DNA of 64,000 nucleotides, taken from NCBI GenBank assembly GCA_028533045.1, contig JAQQAP010000008.1:290219-354218 (forward strand), in the 5' to 3' direction. The translations under genes were made by a program, and so were the position numbers. The DNA is from Spirochaetales bacterium (GTDB lineage Bacteria; Spirochaetota; Spirochaetia; DSM-2461). Below are positions 25,625 to 33,777 of this stretch, in pieces (position 1 is the stretch's first letter; the number at the start of each line of letters is the position of its first letter). The notes under the pieces were generated by a model. It saw only the letters and a list, made by a program, of their open reading frames with translations. It ran no database searches and was not told where the DNA came from.

Positions 25625-27370
25625 TTACTCGGCGTAAAGGGTATAACTCTTCCCGGCTCTCATATTCCACTCTTTAGAAACTGTTCGTCCCTCTTCCCCG
25701 GGCAGGGCCACTTCCACCCTATGTTTCCCCGGCGCCAGAAACAGGACCATTTCCAAGCCTTCCCATTCGGCTCGAGCCCAGTGGGGTTCCCCCTCCCAGG
25801 AGAGATAGTCCGGCGAACCGTCAATGGCAATACTCTTCTGCCAGCCCGGCACATCACCGCTTCCGGCGGGACGTTTAAGAACAAGCCGGGCCGCTTCCGG
25901 CAGGAGCCCCAGGCGCAGTTTCAGTTCCCTCTGGGATGGGGCGGGACGGATTTCCTGCACCAGTTCCTCATAACCGGGGGCGCTAACGGAAAGCAAGGTA
26001 GTCTCGCCGGGAATAACAGGAAGAGGCCCGTTCAAGGGGACCCGTTCCTCCCCGGCGATCAATTCTATCCGGGCCGAATCGAGGCTTTCCCCGCTAAGGC
26101 TGTCAAATACAACGGCATCTATCCTAAGGGGGGTGAGAGGGAAATCCAGCCGGTCCATGGTAAAAAGGAGGTCCTCATCGTCCAGGTAAAAGCGGTGCCA
26201 CTCTTCCCTGTCGGGCAGGGTAAGACGCAGGCGGTAACTCCCCTTTGCAAGAAAAACGGGACGGGTACTTAAACGCTCCCGATCCCGCCGGTTAATAAGG
26301 ATAAAGCGCCGCTCCCGGTGCATCTCGCCCCCCTCTCCGTGGCGATAGAGAATCAGCCTGGCCTCTTTCCGGTACCAGTCGGCCGTATTTATTGTATAGG
26401 GAATCTCCACGGCCAAACGGCTGTAGCGTCGGTTCCCCAGGGTATTAAAGTAGAGATAGCGTCCCCCCACTGCCAGAAAAAGGGCCGTTATCAGGAAAAG
26501 GGGAAGAAGATAAGGGCGGCCTGATTTCCCAGATTGATTTAACTCTTTCTTGTCAGAAGACTTTGGGGAGAGACTGATGAACTGGCGGCCTCCCATAAGC
26601 AGAGGAAAGAGAAGGAGCCTGATTTGTATAAGAAGGGAACGGGCCGAACGAAAGCGGAAAAGGCGATTTTTCCGGGCTCCCTTGCGCACAAAACCTCCGG
26701 CCAGAGAAAAACGCACCTCACCGGCTACCCGCCCCCGCCGGGGCCAGGGTTCTCCGGTCCACGCCTCGTACCAGGTAAGGGCCAGGGCATACAAGTCGGC
26801 CCGTCCGTCTACCGAAGCCGGGTCCAAAGCCTGTTCGGGAGCCATAAAGTCGGGAGTTCCCAGAGCGGCCCCTTCCCGGGTGAGCCCCTTTCCTCCGTCC
26901 AGGCGAGAGGCGATACCAAAATCGCCCAGTTTGACCTTTCCCTTTGTGGTAAGGAATATATTGGAGGGCTTAATATCCCGGTGTACGACCCCCTGCTTGT
27001 GAATATAAACGAGGGCCTTGAGACATTGAACGACAACGGAAAGAGCTCCTTTCTTGCCCAGCCCGCCGCGACGGTTAATAATATCCTCCAGATTGGGGCC
27101 GTCCACAAACTCCTGAACGATAATCCAGCTGCTCCCCTCTTTGAAGATATCGTAAACCTTAACGATGTGCTCGTGATTAAAGCCCATCATCAAGTCAGCC
27201 TCCCTCTGAAAGCGTTCCTTTACGGGGCCCGCTCCCTTGAGGGTCAGTTTTTTGAGAACCACCGTTTTTTTGAGTTCCGGATGTACCGCTTTGTAAACCT
27301 GACTTGTCCCGCCCCGTCCCAGAGACTCAAGAACGGTAAAAGCACCAATACTTTGGGGTAATTTAGGCAT
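25625..27370 (-). CDS. Membrane Ser/Thr protein kinase with extracytoplasmic domain
   Basis: A 581-residue Hanks-type kinase. It has the glycine loop GRGGTSQV, the Lys in VVLKKL, the HRDIKPSN catalytic loop, DFG in LGDFGIASR, and MAPEQ. After DLYALALTWYEAWTGEPWP (~210) the normal C-lobe helices are replaced by a short Arg-rich stretch, so the catalytic domain is shortened. A transmembrane helix (~287-306) leads to ~270 extracytoplasmic residues with PEGA-like strands (SAPGYEELVQEI). All key catalytic residues remain. It converges with the glycosidase-like lipoprotein gene, 9 bases apart. Confidence 0.88.
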   Translation of the reverse strand: MPKLPQSIGAFTVLESLGRGGTSQVYKAVHPELKKTVVLKKLTLKGAGPVKERFQREADLMMGFNHEHIVKVYDIFKEGSSWIIVQEFVDGPNLEDIINRRGGLGKKGALSVVVQCLKALVYIHKQGVVHRDIKPSNIFLTTKGKVKLGDFGIASRLDGGKGLTREGAALGTPDFMAPEQALDPASVDGRADLYALALTWYEAWTGEPWPRRGRVAGEVRFSLAGGFVRKGARKNRLFRFRSARSLLIQIRLLLFPLLMGGRQFISLSPKSSDKKELNQSGKSGRPYLLPLFLITALFLAVGGRYLYFNTLGNRRYSRLAVEIPYTINTADWYRKEARLILYRHGEGGEMHRERRFILINRRDRERLSTRPVFLAKGSYRLRLTLPDREEWHRFYLDDEDLLFTMDRLDFPLTPLRIDAVVFDSLSGESLDSARIELIAGEERVPLNGPLPVIPGETTLLSVSAPGYEELVQEIRPAPSQRELKLRLGLLPEAARLVLKRPAGSGDVPGWQKSIAIDGSPDYLSWEGEPHWARAEWEGLEMVLFLAPGKHRVEVALPGEEGRTVSKEWNMRAGKSYTLYAE

Positions 27371-27398
27371 AATCTCCTTTCCCTGCCCCTATTCTATC

Positions 27399-27427
27399 TT
27401 GAATCTCCCGATCTTTCCACCTATCAT
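27399..27427 (+). promoter_or_regulatory. Promoter of AEC transporter 2
   Basis: TTGAAT (27399-27404), a 17-base spacer and TATCAT (27422-27427). The ATG (27434) is 6 bases past the -10, where transcription should begin, so the mRNA is probably leaderless. Confidence 0.55.
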
Positions 27428-27433
27428 AGCCAT

Positions 27434-28381
27434 ATGAACAGCTTAATATATAGTGCCAATGTTATTATTCCCGTTTTCCTTATTATTTTGGTGGGTATCA
27501 TTTCCCGCCGCAAGGGTCTTATTGACGATGCCTTCATTCGAACCTCCAGCAAAGTGGTTTTTAACTTGGCCCTGCCGGCCTCACTTTTTTCCATTGTGTA
27601 TAAGACTGATTTTGCCTCCCTTTTTAACGGGAAGCTCTATCTTATTGCCTTTGTGTCCACCATGGCCGTCTTCCTGATTTCCTGGATCACTTCGGGGCTG
27701 TTCTGTGCCGCCGATAACCAGCGGGGCGCCTTTGTGCAGGCCTCCAACCGGGGAAACCTGGCCATATTCGGCATGGCTGTGATAGAACGGGCCCTGGGCG
27801 ATACGGGGGCCGCCACGGGGGCGGGACTTCTCGCCTTCATGATTCCCCTGTTCAACATCCTTTCGGTTATTGCCCTTACCGGGTGGAACCAATCGGGAGA
27901 CAGAAAGGGAAGACTCAAAAGCTCCCTTTTTAAAATCATCACCAACCCTCTCATCATAGCCATTGTCCTGGGAATACTCTTCTCCCTTCTTAAGATTAAG
28001 CTTCCCACCCTGGTGGCGACCTCCCTTTCTTACCTGGCCAAGATGACCCTGCCCCTGGCTCTTCTGGGTATTGGGGGAACTCTTAAAATCAGCAATCTCA
28101 AATCCCACTGGATTCCCACTGCCTCCGCGTCCTTTTACAAACTGATTCTGGTTCCTGCGGTGGCACTGGTCCTGGCCTATTTTCTTAAGGTGGAAGGGGA
28201 AACTCTGGCAGTTGTCTTTATCCTCACCGGAAGCCCTACAGCTGTGGCCTCCTTCGCCATGGCCGCCGCTCTGGAAAACGATACGGAACTCACCGCTGAC
28301 ATTATAACCATGACCACCCTCTTCTCCCTTCTGACGATTGGAGGCGGACTGGCGGTTATGAACGGAATGGGGATTATTTAA
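27434..28381 (+). CDS. AEC family transporter 2
   Basis: A 315-residue auxin-efflux-carrier-type membrane protein with ten predicted helices: VFLIILVGIISRRKGLI near the start, VFNLALPASLFSIVYK, GNLAIFGMAVIERALG, and LTGSPTAVASFAMA near the end. Likely exports or imports organic anions. It is only distantly similar to the 19607 copy. The downstream P-loop kinase gene begins 5 bases after its stop. Confidence 0.87.
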   Translation: MNSLIYSANVIIPVFLIILVGIISRRKGLIDDAFIRTSSKVVFNLALPASLFSIVYKTDFASLFNGKLYLIAFVSTMAVFLISWITSGLFCAADNQRGAFVQASNRGNLAIFGMAVIERALGDTGAATGAGLLAFMIPLFNILSVIALTGWNQSGDRKGRLKSSLFKIITNPLIIAIVLGILFSLLKIKLPTLVATSLSYLAKMTLPLALLGIGGTLKISNLKSHWIPTASASFYKLILVPAVALVLAYFLKVEGETLAVVFILTGSPTAVASFAMAAALENDTELTADIITMTTLFSLLTIGGGLAVMNGMGII

Positions 28382-28386
28382 GCAAG

Positions 28387-28902
28387 ATGGATAATAAGCT
28401 TATTGTGCTTCGAGGACCCTCGGCATCGGGAAAGACGACCGTGGCAAAACAGTTGTTTGAAAAAGCGGCAAATCGTGCGACTATCATTCATCAGGATTAC
28501 TACCGCTTCATTTTCAAACCCGCCGGCGGGGGAAGTAAACCGAATTCCCAGGTTATTCATAAAATGATTGAGCACAATACGGCTGCCGCCCTGGAAGCCG
28601 GTTACGATGTCATCCTGGAGGGTATACTAAGCCTCCGTTCCTATGAAGACATTCTTAAAAGACTGGTGGAAAACCACCCCGGGGAAAGCCATATGTTTTA
28701 CTTTGACATCAGCCTTGAAGAAACTATCCGGCGGCATCACTCCCGGGAGGGGAATTTTCTCTTTGACGATGATGCCATGAGGGAGTGGTATCCCGGCTCA
28801 ACCATGCGTTTCCCCGGGAATGAAGTCACCATAGCAGAGGACTCCCCCCTTGAGGAAACGGTTGACAAGATTATTCGGGTTTCCCGCTTATCGATCGATT
28901 AA
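28387..28902 (+). CDS. P-loop kinase / AAA-type small nucleotide kinase
   Basis: A 171-residue P-loop protein with Walker A GPSASGKTT (residues 10-18), the IIHQDYYRF strand (DxD-like second motif, ~34-42), an Arg-rich lid (IRRHHSREGN, ~118-127), and REWYPG near 137. The pattern fits small-molecule kinases of the uridine kinase/gluconate kinase/zeta-toxin type. The substrate is not identifiable. It is co-transcribed with AEC transporter 2, so a metabolite link is possible. Confidence 0.7.
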   Translation: MDNKLIVLRGPSASGKTTVAKQLFEKAANRATIIHQDYYRFIFKPAGGGSKPNSQVIHKMIEHNTAAALEAGYDVILEGILSLRSYEDILKRLVENHPGESHMFYFDISLEETIRRHHSREGNFLFDDDAMREWYPGSTMRFPGNEVTIAEDSPLEETVDKIIRVSRLSID

Positions 28903-28941
28903 GCTAATGTTCCCAATCCTTAAGCTTAATACTCCCTGATA

Positions 28942-29283
28942 TTATTTTTTATCAGTATAATATTTTTTGATGACCTCACCCACTTGGTTAATGAGCTGTT
29001 CTGTTTGGTCATCTTTTATGCTATCATAACCCTCATCCTCAGCGAGAAGTATGTATGCGTTAATTTCAAAAGCATTTGCTATTTTCTCAATAGTTCTTAG
29101 AGAAGGTGAAGTTTTTCCTGCTTCTATATCTCCAATGTATCCTGATGATAAATTACATAACTCAGCTAATTTCATTTGAGAAATTCCCTTACGTTTTCTC
29201 AATCGCTTTACATTATTAATGACTATTAACTGTAAACAAGACTCATCTTTCATCTTAGGAGCATTATATTCTAAAAAAAACAT
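28942..29283 (-). CDS. XRE/Cro-type HTH regulator
   Basis: A 113-residue protein whose residues ~18-80 form a Cro/C1-type helix-turn-helix (NVKRLRKRKGISQMKLAEL, then SGYIGDIEAGKTSPSL). The C-terminus is acidic. The start is uncertain: ATG 29283 or 29253, neither with a good ribosome site. The gene is AT-rich unlike its flanks and is divergent from an equally AT-rich lipoprotein gene. A perfect palindrome (29302-29318) sits between them and is the obvious candidate operator. Confidence 0.85.
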   Translation of the reverse strand: MFFLEYNAPKMKDESCLQLIVINNVKRLRKRKGISQMKLAELCNLSSGYIGDIEAGKTSPSLRTIEKIANAFEINAYILLAEDEGYDSIKDDQTEQLINQVGEVIKKYYTDKK

Positions 29284-29312
29284 TGACGCGCCTAACTATA
29301 AGCGTGTATCAT
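29283..29312 (+). promoter_or_regulatory. Promoter of the AT-rich lipoprotein gene, overlapping the XRE operator
   Basis: TTGACG (29283-29288), an 18-base spacer and TATCAT (29307-29312). The -10 lies inside the palindrome at 29302-29318, so a bound regulator would block it. Confidence 0.45.
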
Positions 29313-29318
29313 ACACGC
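29302..29318. promoter_or_regulatory. Perfect 17-bp palindrome, candidate XRE operator
   Basis: GCGTGTAT-C-ATACACGC: 8-base perfect arms around one base, in the divergent spacer. A related half-site (ACGTGTG) follows at 29324-29330. Confidence 0.6.
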
Positions 29319-29367
29319 ATATAACGTGTGTCTATTTAGAGACCACAAAATGAAGGAGAAAGAAAAT

Positions 29368-30114
29368 ATGATTTTTTTTAAAAAAATGGGTGTTAACTTA
29401 TTAATTCTATTCCTGCTTGTTTTTGCATCATGTGGATCGCCTACGGATTCATCTTCAGATAGTACGGATTCAGACAGTACAGATTCTGATAGTGGAACTG
29501 TAGAGATGGATATACAAATCGAAAGTTCCGTATCGGATATATCCTCAATAATTTATCAAGAAAATGAGTATGAAGGATTTGGGAATAGTACAAAATTAAG
29601 TATTGATACTGATCCTGATGGAGACTATATTTATTTTGTTCTTGATGTTGGTTCGGATGAGTATAATTTTAGAACAAGTAGCATGTTCATACCTGTAGAA
29701 GGGGGAAATTTTATATCCGGTAGTAACTATTTCGAACTTGATTCTTCAACAAATGTTGTTTGCACGGATACTAGCCAATCTGGGACACTTAGCTTTTTTG
29801 ATGATGCAGGAGTCATTTCTTTTAAAAATCAGACAGGTTTTACTACTATTACATCGGCATACTTAGGATCGACGACCCTTGTAGAATCTGATCTTACAGA
29901 TGGTGAAGAAATCATTCTTTTTTGTGATCCTGCCACTGATGAAGAAGTAACATTAACAATAAGAAATACAAGTGACGGACTAACAAATGGCACGACAGAA
30001 GATACCTATTCAGTTGTTGGCGACAGTTTAACCTCTATATATATGTTAACAAGTACAGCCGTCACGAGTGGTAGTTATACTGGCACATTATATGGCCTTT
30101 ATCTAGGTCTTTGA
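29368..30114 (+). CDS. Ser/Asp-rich lipoprotein, AT-rich gene
   Basis: A 248-residue lipoprotein from the ATG at 29368, which follows GAAGGAGAAAG; upstream ATGs lack such a site. The signal has a lipobox VFASC (Cys ~22 of this start), then a Ser/Asp/Thr repeat linker (SSDSTDSDSTDSDSG) that resembles flexible surface-protein spacers. The remaining ~200 residues are beta-strand-rich without recognised motifs. Codon use is strongly A/T-ending compared with the window, suggesting recent transfer or unusual constraint. Probably regulated by the divergent XRE protein. Confidence 0.7.
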   Translation: MIFFKKMGVNLLILFLLVFASCGSPTDSSSDSTDSDSTDSDSGTVEMDIQIESSVSDISSIIYQENEYEGFGNSTKLSIDTDPDGDYIYFVLDVGSDEYNFRTSSMFIPVEGGNFISGSNYFELDSSTNVVCTDTSQSGTLSFFDDAGVISFKNQTGFTTITSAYLGSTTLVESDLTDGEEIILFCDPATDEEVTLTIRNTSDGLTNGTTEDTYSVVGDSLTSIYMLTSTAVTSGSYTGTLYGLYLGL

Positions 30115-30313
30115 TTCTACGATTATGATACTCAATTCCACATGCTAGATTCGTCCTTCGTATTCAATACTAACTCTATTCAATTATTGATTCCAATAAC
30201 TATGTAGCATGGTCAAAGAAGAAAAAGCATGCGGATTTATCCTTCATCATTAGATGAATAAGATGTTGAATTGAATTATGGGTAAGTGCATATTACCTTT
30301 GAATCTGAGGTTC

Positions 30314-30344
30314 ACCTTCCAAGAATATTCGATTCTTGGAAGGT
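30314..30344. repeat. Perfect 13-bp inverted repeat, possible terminator
   Basis: ACCTTCCAAGAAT, a 5-base loop, and ATTCTTGGAAGGT, located about 200 bases past the lipoprotein stop and just past the end of uxaE. There is no T-run directly after it on either strand. The rest of 30115-30346 shows nothing else I can support. Confidence 0.45.
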
Positions 30345-30346
30345 CC

Positions 30347-31594
30347 CTAATAAAAAATCGGCTTAATATGCCTCTCGTAAAGATTCTCCATTACATTCTG
30401 CTCCCGGAACCAGCGAACCTGCTTAAGAAGGGGGAAGAAATCCTTTCCCTTCTCCGCCGCCAGCTTGTAACTCACGTGCATAAGCTGGCGCAGGTCCCTA
30501 TTGTACTTGGGATGGGACGGGTCGTGGCGCAGAGCCTCCGCAAAATCATCACCGAACCAGCTATTGAGCGCTTTTAGGCTGGGAAGATTCTCCCTGTTAA
30601 TATCCAAAACCTCCTTGTAGGGGCCGCAGAGCTCATCAAAGCGCTCCAGGGCTTCCCCGTAAAGCTTACGGAAGAAGTCCCAGCCGTTGGAGCTCTTCTC
30701 CGTAATGGCAATGACTTCTTCCAGCCAGGTGGTCCCGGCGGTTTTGAGGTGGAGACCGGCGTCAAACTTTTTCAAGGCCGCATTAATGGGGCCGTAGAGG
30801 GAAAACTTGTCGCTCCCCGAATGGACACTCAGCTTGAGGCTTTGGGGAAGATCCAGAGTTTTCACAGCGTAGGAGACAACGGCTAAATCAGCCTCAAACT
30901 CCCGGGCGAACTGCTCCGGGTCGCCCACATAGTCGACGCCTTTGTTGAATTCCCCGGAAAAACGGGGGGCTATGGTTTGGACCGGTACCCCTTCTCTTGC
31001 CAAGAGGGCCAGAATGATAAAAAGATCCGCCCGACTCTGGGGTGTATCCGATTCGTCCAGGGAGACTTCGGTAATGAAGTTCCCAGCCCCCTTTTTCTCT
31101 TCCACCGTGCGGTAAAGGGCGGCCGCCTCTTTTGTGGCGGAAAAATACCCCCGCACCGTTCTGTCTATCCCGTCCCCGGTCAGAATCACCGGCTCGGACA
31201 GCCCCTCCAGCTGCAGCTCCCCCACGAAGGAGCGACAGTCCAGAATAGCATCGGCCAGTTCATCCTCGTTAGCCGGAGCTATTCCAATAAAAGAGGCCAC
31301 GTCGAGGGTGAAGAAGTCGCAATGGGTGGTAAAGCGCTTAAGAGTCTCCCGGTTCACATGGTCCGCGTCTACGAAGTAATCATGGTTCCAACCCAACAGA
31401 GATACTGCTTCGTCCGCTTCCATTCGGGTGTGTACCGGCAGGGAGCCGATTGTGTCGTGCTCCCGGGCGGACTGGTTCCATACGGGAGTTATAATTATCC
31501 CTTCCGCCTCGGCCTGTTTAATCGCCTTGAGTTGGGCTGTACCTTCCTCTTTGAAGCGGTCCCCAATGCCCATGGAGTATTTTCCCAATTCCAT
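30347..31594 (-). CDS. uxaE: Tagaturonate epimerase
   Basis: A 415-residue protein recognised as UxaE, the epimerase converting D-tagaturonate to D-fructuronate in galacturonate breakdown. Landmarks: LGKYSMGIGDRF at the N-terminus, VWNQSAREH, FVDADHVN (metal-ligand region), ISRADLF-like region, IAPRFSGEFNKGVDYVG, and KLSVHSGSDKFSLYGPI. No other pectin/uronate genes are in the window. It is the last gene of an operon with two ABC exporter subunits and a thioredoxin-like protein (gap 11 bases), which is unexpected for a uronate enzyme. Confidence 0.8.
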   Translation of the reverse strand: MELGKYSMGIGDRFKEEGTAQLKAIKQAEAEGIIITPVWNQSAREHDTIGSLPVHTRMEADEAVSLLGWNHDYFVDADHVNRETLKRFTTHCDFFTLDVASFIGIAPANEDELADAILDCRSFVGELQLEGLSEPVILTGDGIDRTVRGYFSATKEAAALYRTVEEKKGAGNFITEVSLDESDTPQSRADLFIILALLAREGVPVQTIAPRFSGEFNKGVDYVGDPEQFAREFEADLAVVSYAVKTLDLPQSLKLSVHSGSDKFSLYGPINAALKKFDAGLHLKTAGTTWLEEVIAITEKSSNGWDFFRKLYGEALERFDELCGPYKEVLDINRENLPSLKALNSWFGDDFAEALRHDPSHPKYNRDLRQLMHVSYKLAAEKGKDFFPLLKQVRWFREQNVMENLYERHIKPIFY

Positions 31595-31605
31595 TTGATT
31601 CGCCC

Positions 31606-31947
31606 CTAAAGTCCCAGTTTCTCCAGAAAGAATTCCTTGTTGCAGTAATTACTGGCGCCGGTGAGCTTGCCATCCACGTAAAAACGGATGTAGGGGACCT
31701 GATCGTTGCCGTAGACCGACTCCTTAAAGGTCATGAAGCTCCGGTAGATGTCCCGCTTCTCGTACTCAACAAAGTAGATTTTCACTTCCTCATCCATCTT
31801 TTTAAGCCAGAGACTCATCATCTTCCACTGGGGGCACCAGCCCTGGGTCAGAATAACCGCCACCCGCTCGTGGCTCTTGAGGATTTTATCGGAGAATTCC
31901 CCTCCGTCTATGGCTTCCTGCAAATCCGCATCTGCTAATTCGATCAT
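31606..31947 (-). CDS. Thioredoxin-like protein with a single active-site Cys
   Basis: A 113-residue thioredoxin-fold protein. The active-site motif reads WCPQW (37-41) rather than WCxxC, so the resolving Cys is lost. The cis-proline segment is present as QVPYIRFYVDG. A monothiol form could not act as a classic disulfide reductase, but may bind a partner or use a glutathione-like mechanism. One more Cys lies near the C-terminus (NYCNKEF). It is encoded between the ABC exporter (18-base gap) and uxaE (11-base gap). Confidence 0.65.
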   Translation of the reverse strand: MIELADADLQEAIDGGEFSDKILKSHERVAVILTQGWCPQWKMMSLWLKKMDEEVKIYFVEYEKRDIYRSFMTFKESVYGNDQVPYIRFYVDGKLTGASNYCNKEFFLEKLGL

Positions 31948-31965
31948 AGTTTGTGCCTCCTGTGG

Positions 31966-33777
31966 CTACGCTCCGGCCTGCTCGTACTGGAGTTTGTAAA
32001 GATTGTAGTAAATTCCCTCCCGGTCAATCAACTCCCGGTGGGTTCCCTCTTCCAGGAGAGATCCCTTGCCCAGGACCAGAATCCGGTCGGCGTTTTTTAT
32101 GGTGGACAGGCGGTGGGCGATAACCAGGGCGGTCCGATTCTTGAGCAGATTGGCCATACCCTCCTGTATCCAGGTTTCCGTTTGCGTATCGATGCTGCTG
32201 GTCGCTTCATCCAGAATCACCACCGACGGGTTATGTACGAAGATGCGGGCGAAGGAGAGAAGCTGCCGCTGTCCGGCGGAAATATTCTCCGCCCCTTCGG
32301 AGAGAAGCGAATCGAGTCCTTTGGGCAGAGCGTTTACAAAGTGATCGGCCCGTACAATTTCCAGGGCCCGAAGAATCTCTTCGTCGCTTATCTCTTTCCC
32401 CAAAGCGATATTCTCCCGCACCGTGCCGGAGAAAAGGGTCACGTCCTGCTGAACCGACTGAATATGGCTCCGCAGGGCCTGGAGGCTGTAATCTTTCACA
32501 TCCACTCCGTCCAGGGTGATTCTTCCCTCCTGACGGTCCCAAAAGCGGGCCAGCATATTGGCAATGGTGGTTTTCCCGGCCCCGGTGGTTCCCACAACGG
32601 CCACAGTCTCTCCCGCTTTAGCGGAAAAACTCAGGTTGCGCAGAACCGGTTCCCCCTCTTTGTAGCAGAAGCACACCTTGTCAAAGGCCAGGTCGCCCCG
32701 TACCTCTTCCGGTTCCACCTTCCCCTCGTCGGGAATCGCTTCGTCCCGGTCAAGCAGAGCAAAAACCCGCTCTCCCCCGGCCATGGCCGACTGGGTCACC
32801 GTAATAAGCTCGGTAATATCCCGAATGGGCTGATAAAACTGCTCCACCAGGTTAATAAAAGCAATCAGAACCCCCAGAGTTACCACGCCCGAATTATGCA
32901 GCCCCGTTCCAAAGTAGAGCAGGCAGCCCAGGGAAAGGGAGGTAAAGAGATTCACAAGGGGACGAAAAAAGCTGAATAGATAGACTTCGTTCATGTTCGC
33001 CTTAAAGAGAGACTGATTCCTTTCGCCAAAATCAGCCTTAAAGCCTCTCTGCCGATTAAAGAGCTGGACAATCTCCATGCCTCCCACCGACTCGGCCAAA
33101 AAAGCACTCAGCCGGGAGTTGTGGTGCTGCACCTCCCGGTAGACCTGGCGTATGTGGTTACGAATAATACCGGTGAGAATAAAAACCGGCGGCAGGGTCA
33201 CCACCACAATAAGGGCCAGACGGCTGTTCATCAGAAAAAGGGTAAGGAAGATCCCCCCCATAAGAACAATATCCTTCAGAATAGCCAGGGCCACGGAGGT
33301 AAAAAAGTCGTTGATCTTCCCCACATCGCTGGTCACTCGGGAAACGAGACTCCCTATGGGAGTTCCCCCCAGAAAACTCAGTGACTGGCCAATGAGGTGA
33401 CCGAAGAGTTCCTTTCTCATATCCCTCATCACATACTGACTGGTCATGGCGGTCAAATAGACCTGGGCAAAGGTAAAGAGCAGGGAAAGGAACAGAAGCC
33501 CCAGATAGAAGAAGGCATTCCGTTCAATTCCGGCGATTTTCTCGGCCTGGCTCAGGACCTCTCCCGTCTCGGGGGCCAGAATATAGTGGTCCACCGTGCG
33601 CTGGATAATAACCGGCGCCAAAAGGGAGGAGGCGGTGGCCAGTACTAAGCCGATGAGAGCCAGAGTGACAACACCCTTGTAGGGCTTGAGATAGCTGAGT
33701 ATACGGCGGATAACCTGCGGGTTCAGTTTGCCGTCCTGATCGTCTCTAAACTCGTCAAAAGTGGATTTACTGCTCAT
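31966..33777 (-). CDS. ABC exporter, half-transporter with consensus catalytic site
   Basis: A 603-residue half-transporter: six-helix membrane domain (~45-330) and ATPase domain with Walker A GTTGAGKTT, signature NISAGQRQLL (ISAGQ instead of LSGGQ), Walker B VVILDEATSSID with the catalytic Glu, and the H-loop IAHRLST. The start is the ATG at 33777, with GGGAGGT upstream; this overlaps the other half-gene by 11 bases, while an upstream ATG (33852) lies deep in that gene. Together the two subunits form a heterodimeric multidrug/lipid-type exporter. Substrate is unknown. Confidence 0.92.
   Translation of the reverse strand: MSSKSTFDEFRDDQDGKLNPQVIRRILSYLKPYKGVVTLALIGLVLATASSLLAPVIIQRTVDHYILAPETGEVLSQAEKIAGIERNAFFYLGLLFLSLLFTFAQVYLTAMTSQYVMRDMRKELFGHLIGQSLSFLGGTPIGSLVSRVTSDVGKINDFFTSVALAILKDIVLMGGIFLTLFLMNSRLALIVVVTLPPVFILTGIIRNHIRQVYREVQHHNSRLSAFLAESVGGMEIVQLFNRQRGFKADFGERNQSLFKANMNEVYLFSFFRPLVNLFTSLSLGCLLYFGTGLHNSGVVTLGVLIAFINLVEQFYQPIRDITELITVTQSAMAGGERVFALLDRDEAIPDEGKVEPEEVRGDLAFDKVCFCYKEGEPVLRNLSFSAKAGETVAVVGTTGAGKTTIANMLARFWDRQEGRITLDGVDVKDYSLQALRSHIQSVQQDVTLFSGTVRENIALGKEISDEEILRALEIVRADHFVNALPKGLDSLLSEGAENISAGQRQLLSFARIFVHNPSVVILDEATSSIDTQTETWIQEGMANLLKNRTALVIAHRLSTIKNADRILVLGKGSLLEEGTHRELIDREGIYYNLYKLQYEQAGA

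Noticed and set aside
30278..30577. 99-residue plus-strand frame entering uxaE
   Set aside because: Mostly antisense to uxaE; its first part crosses the perfect hairpin at 30314-30344.
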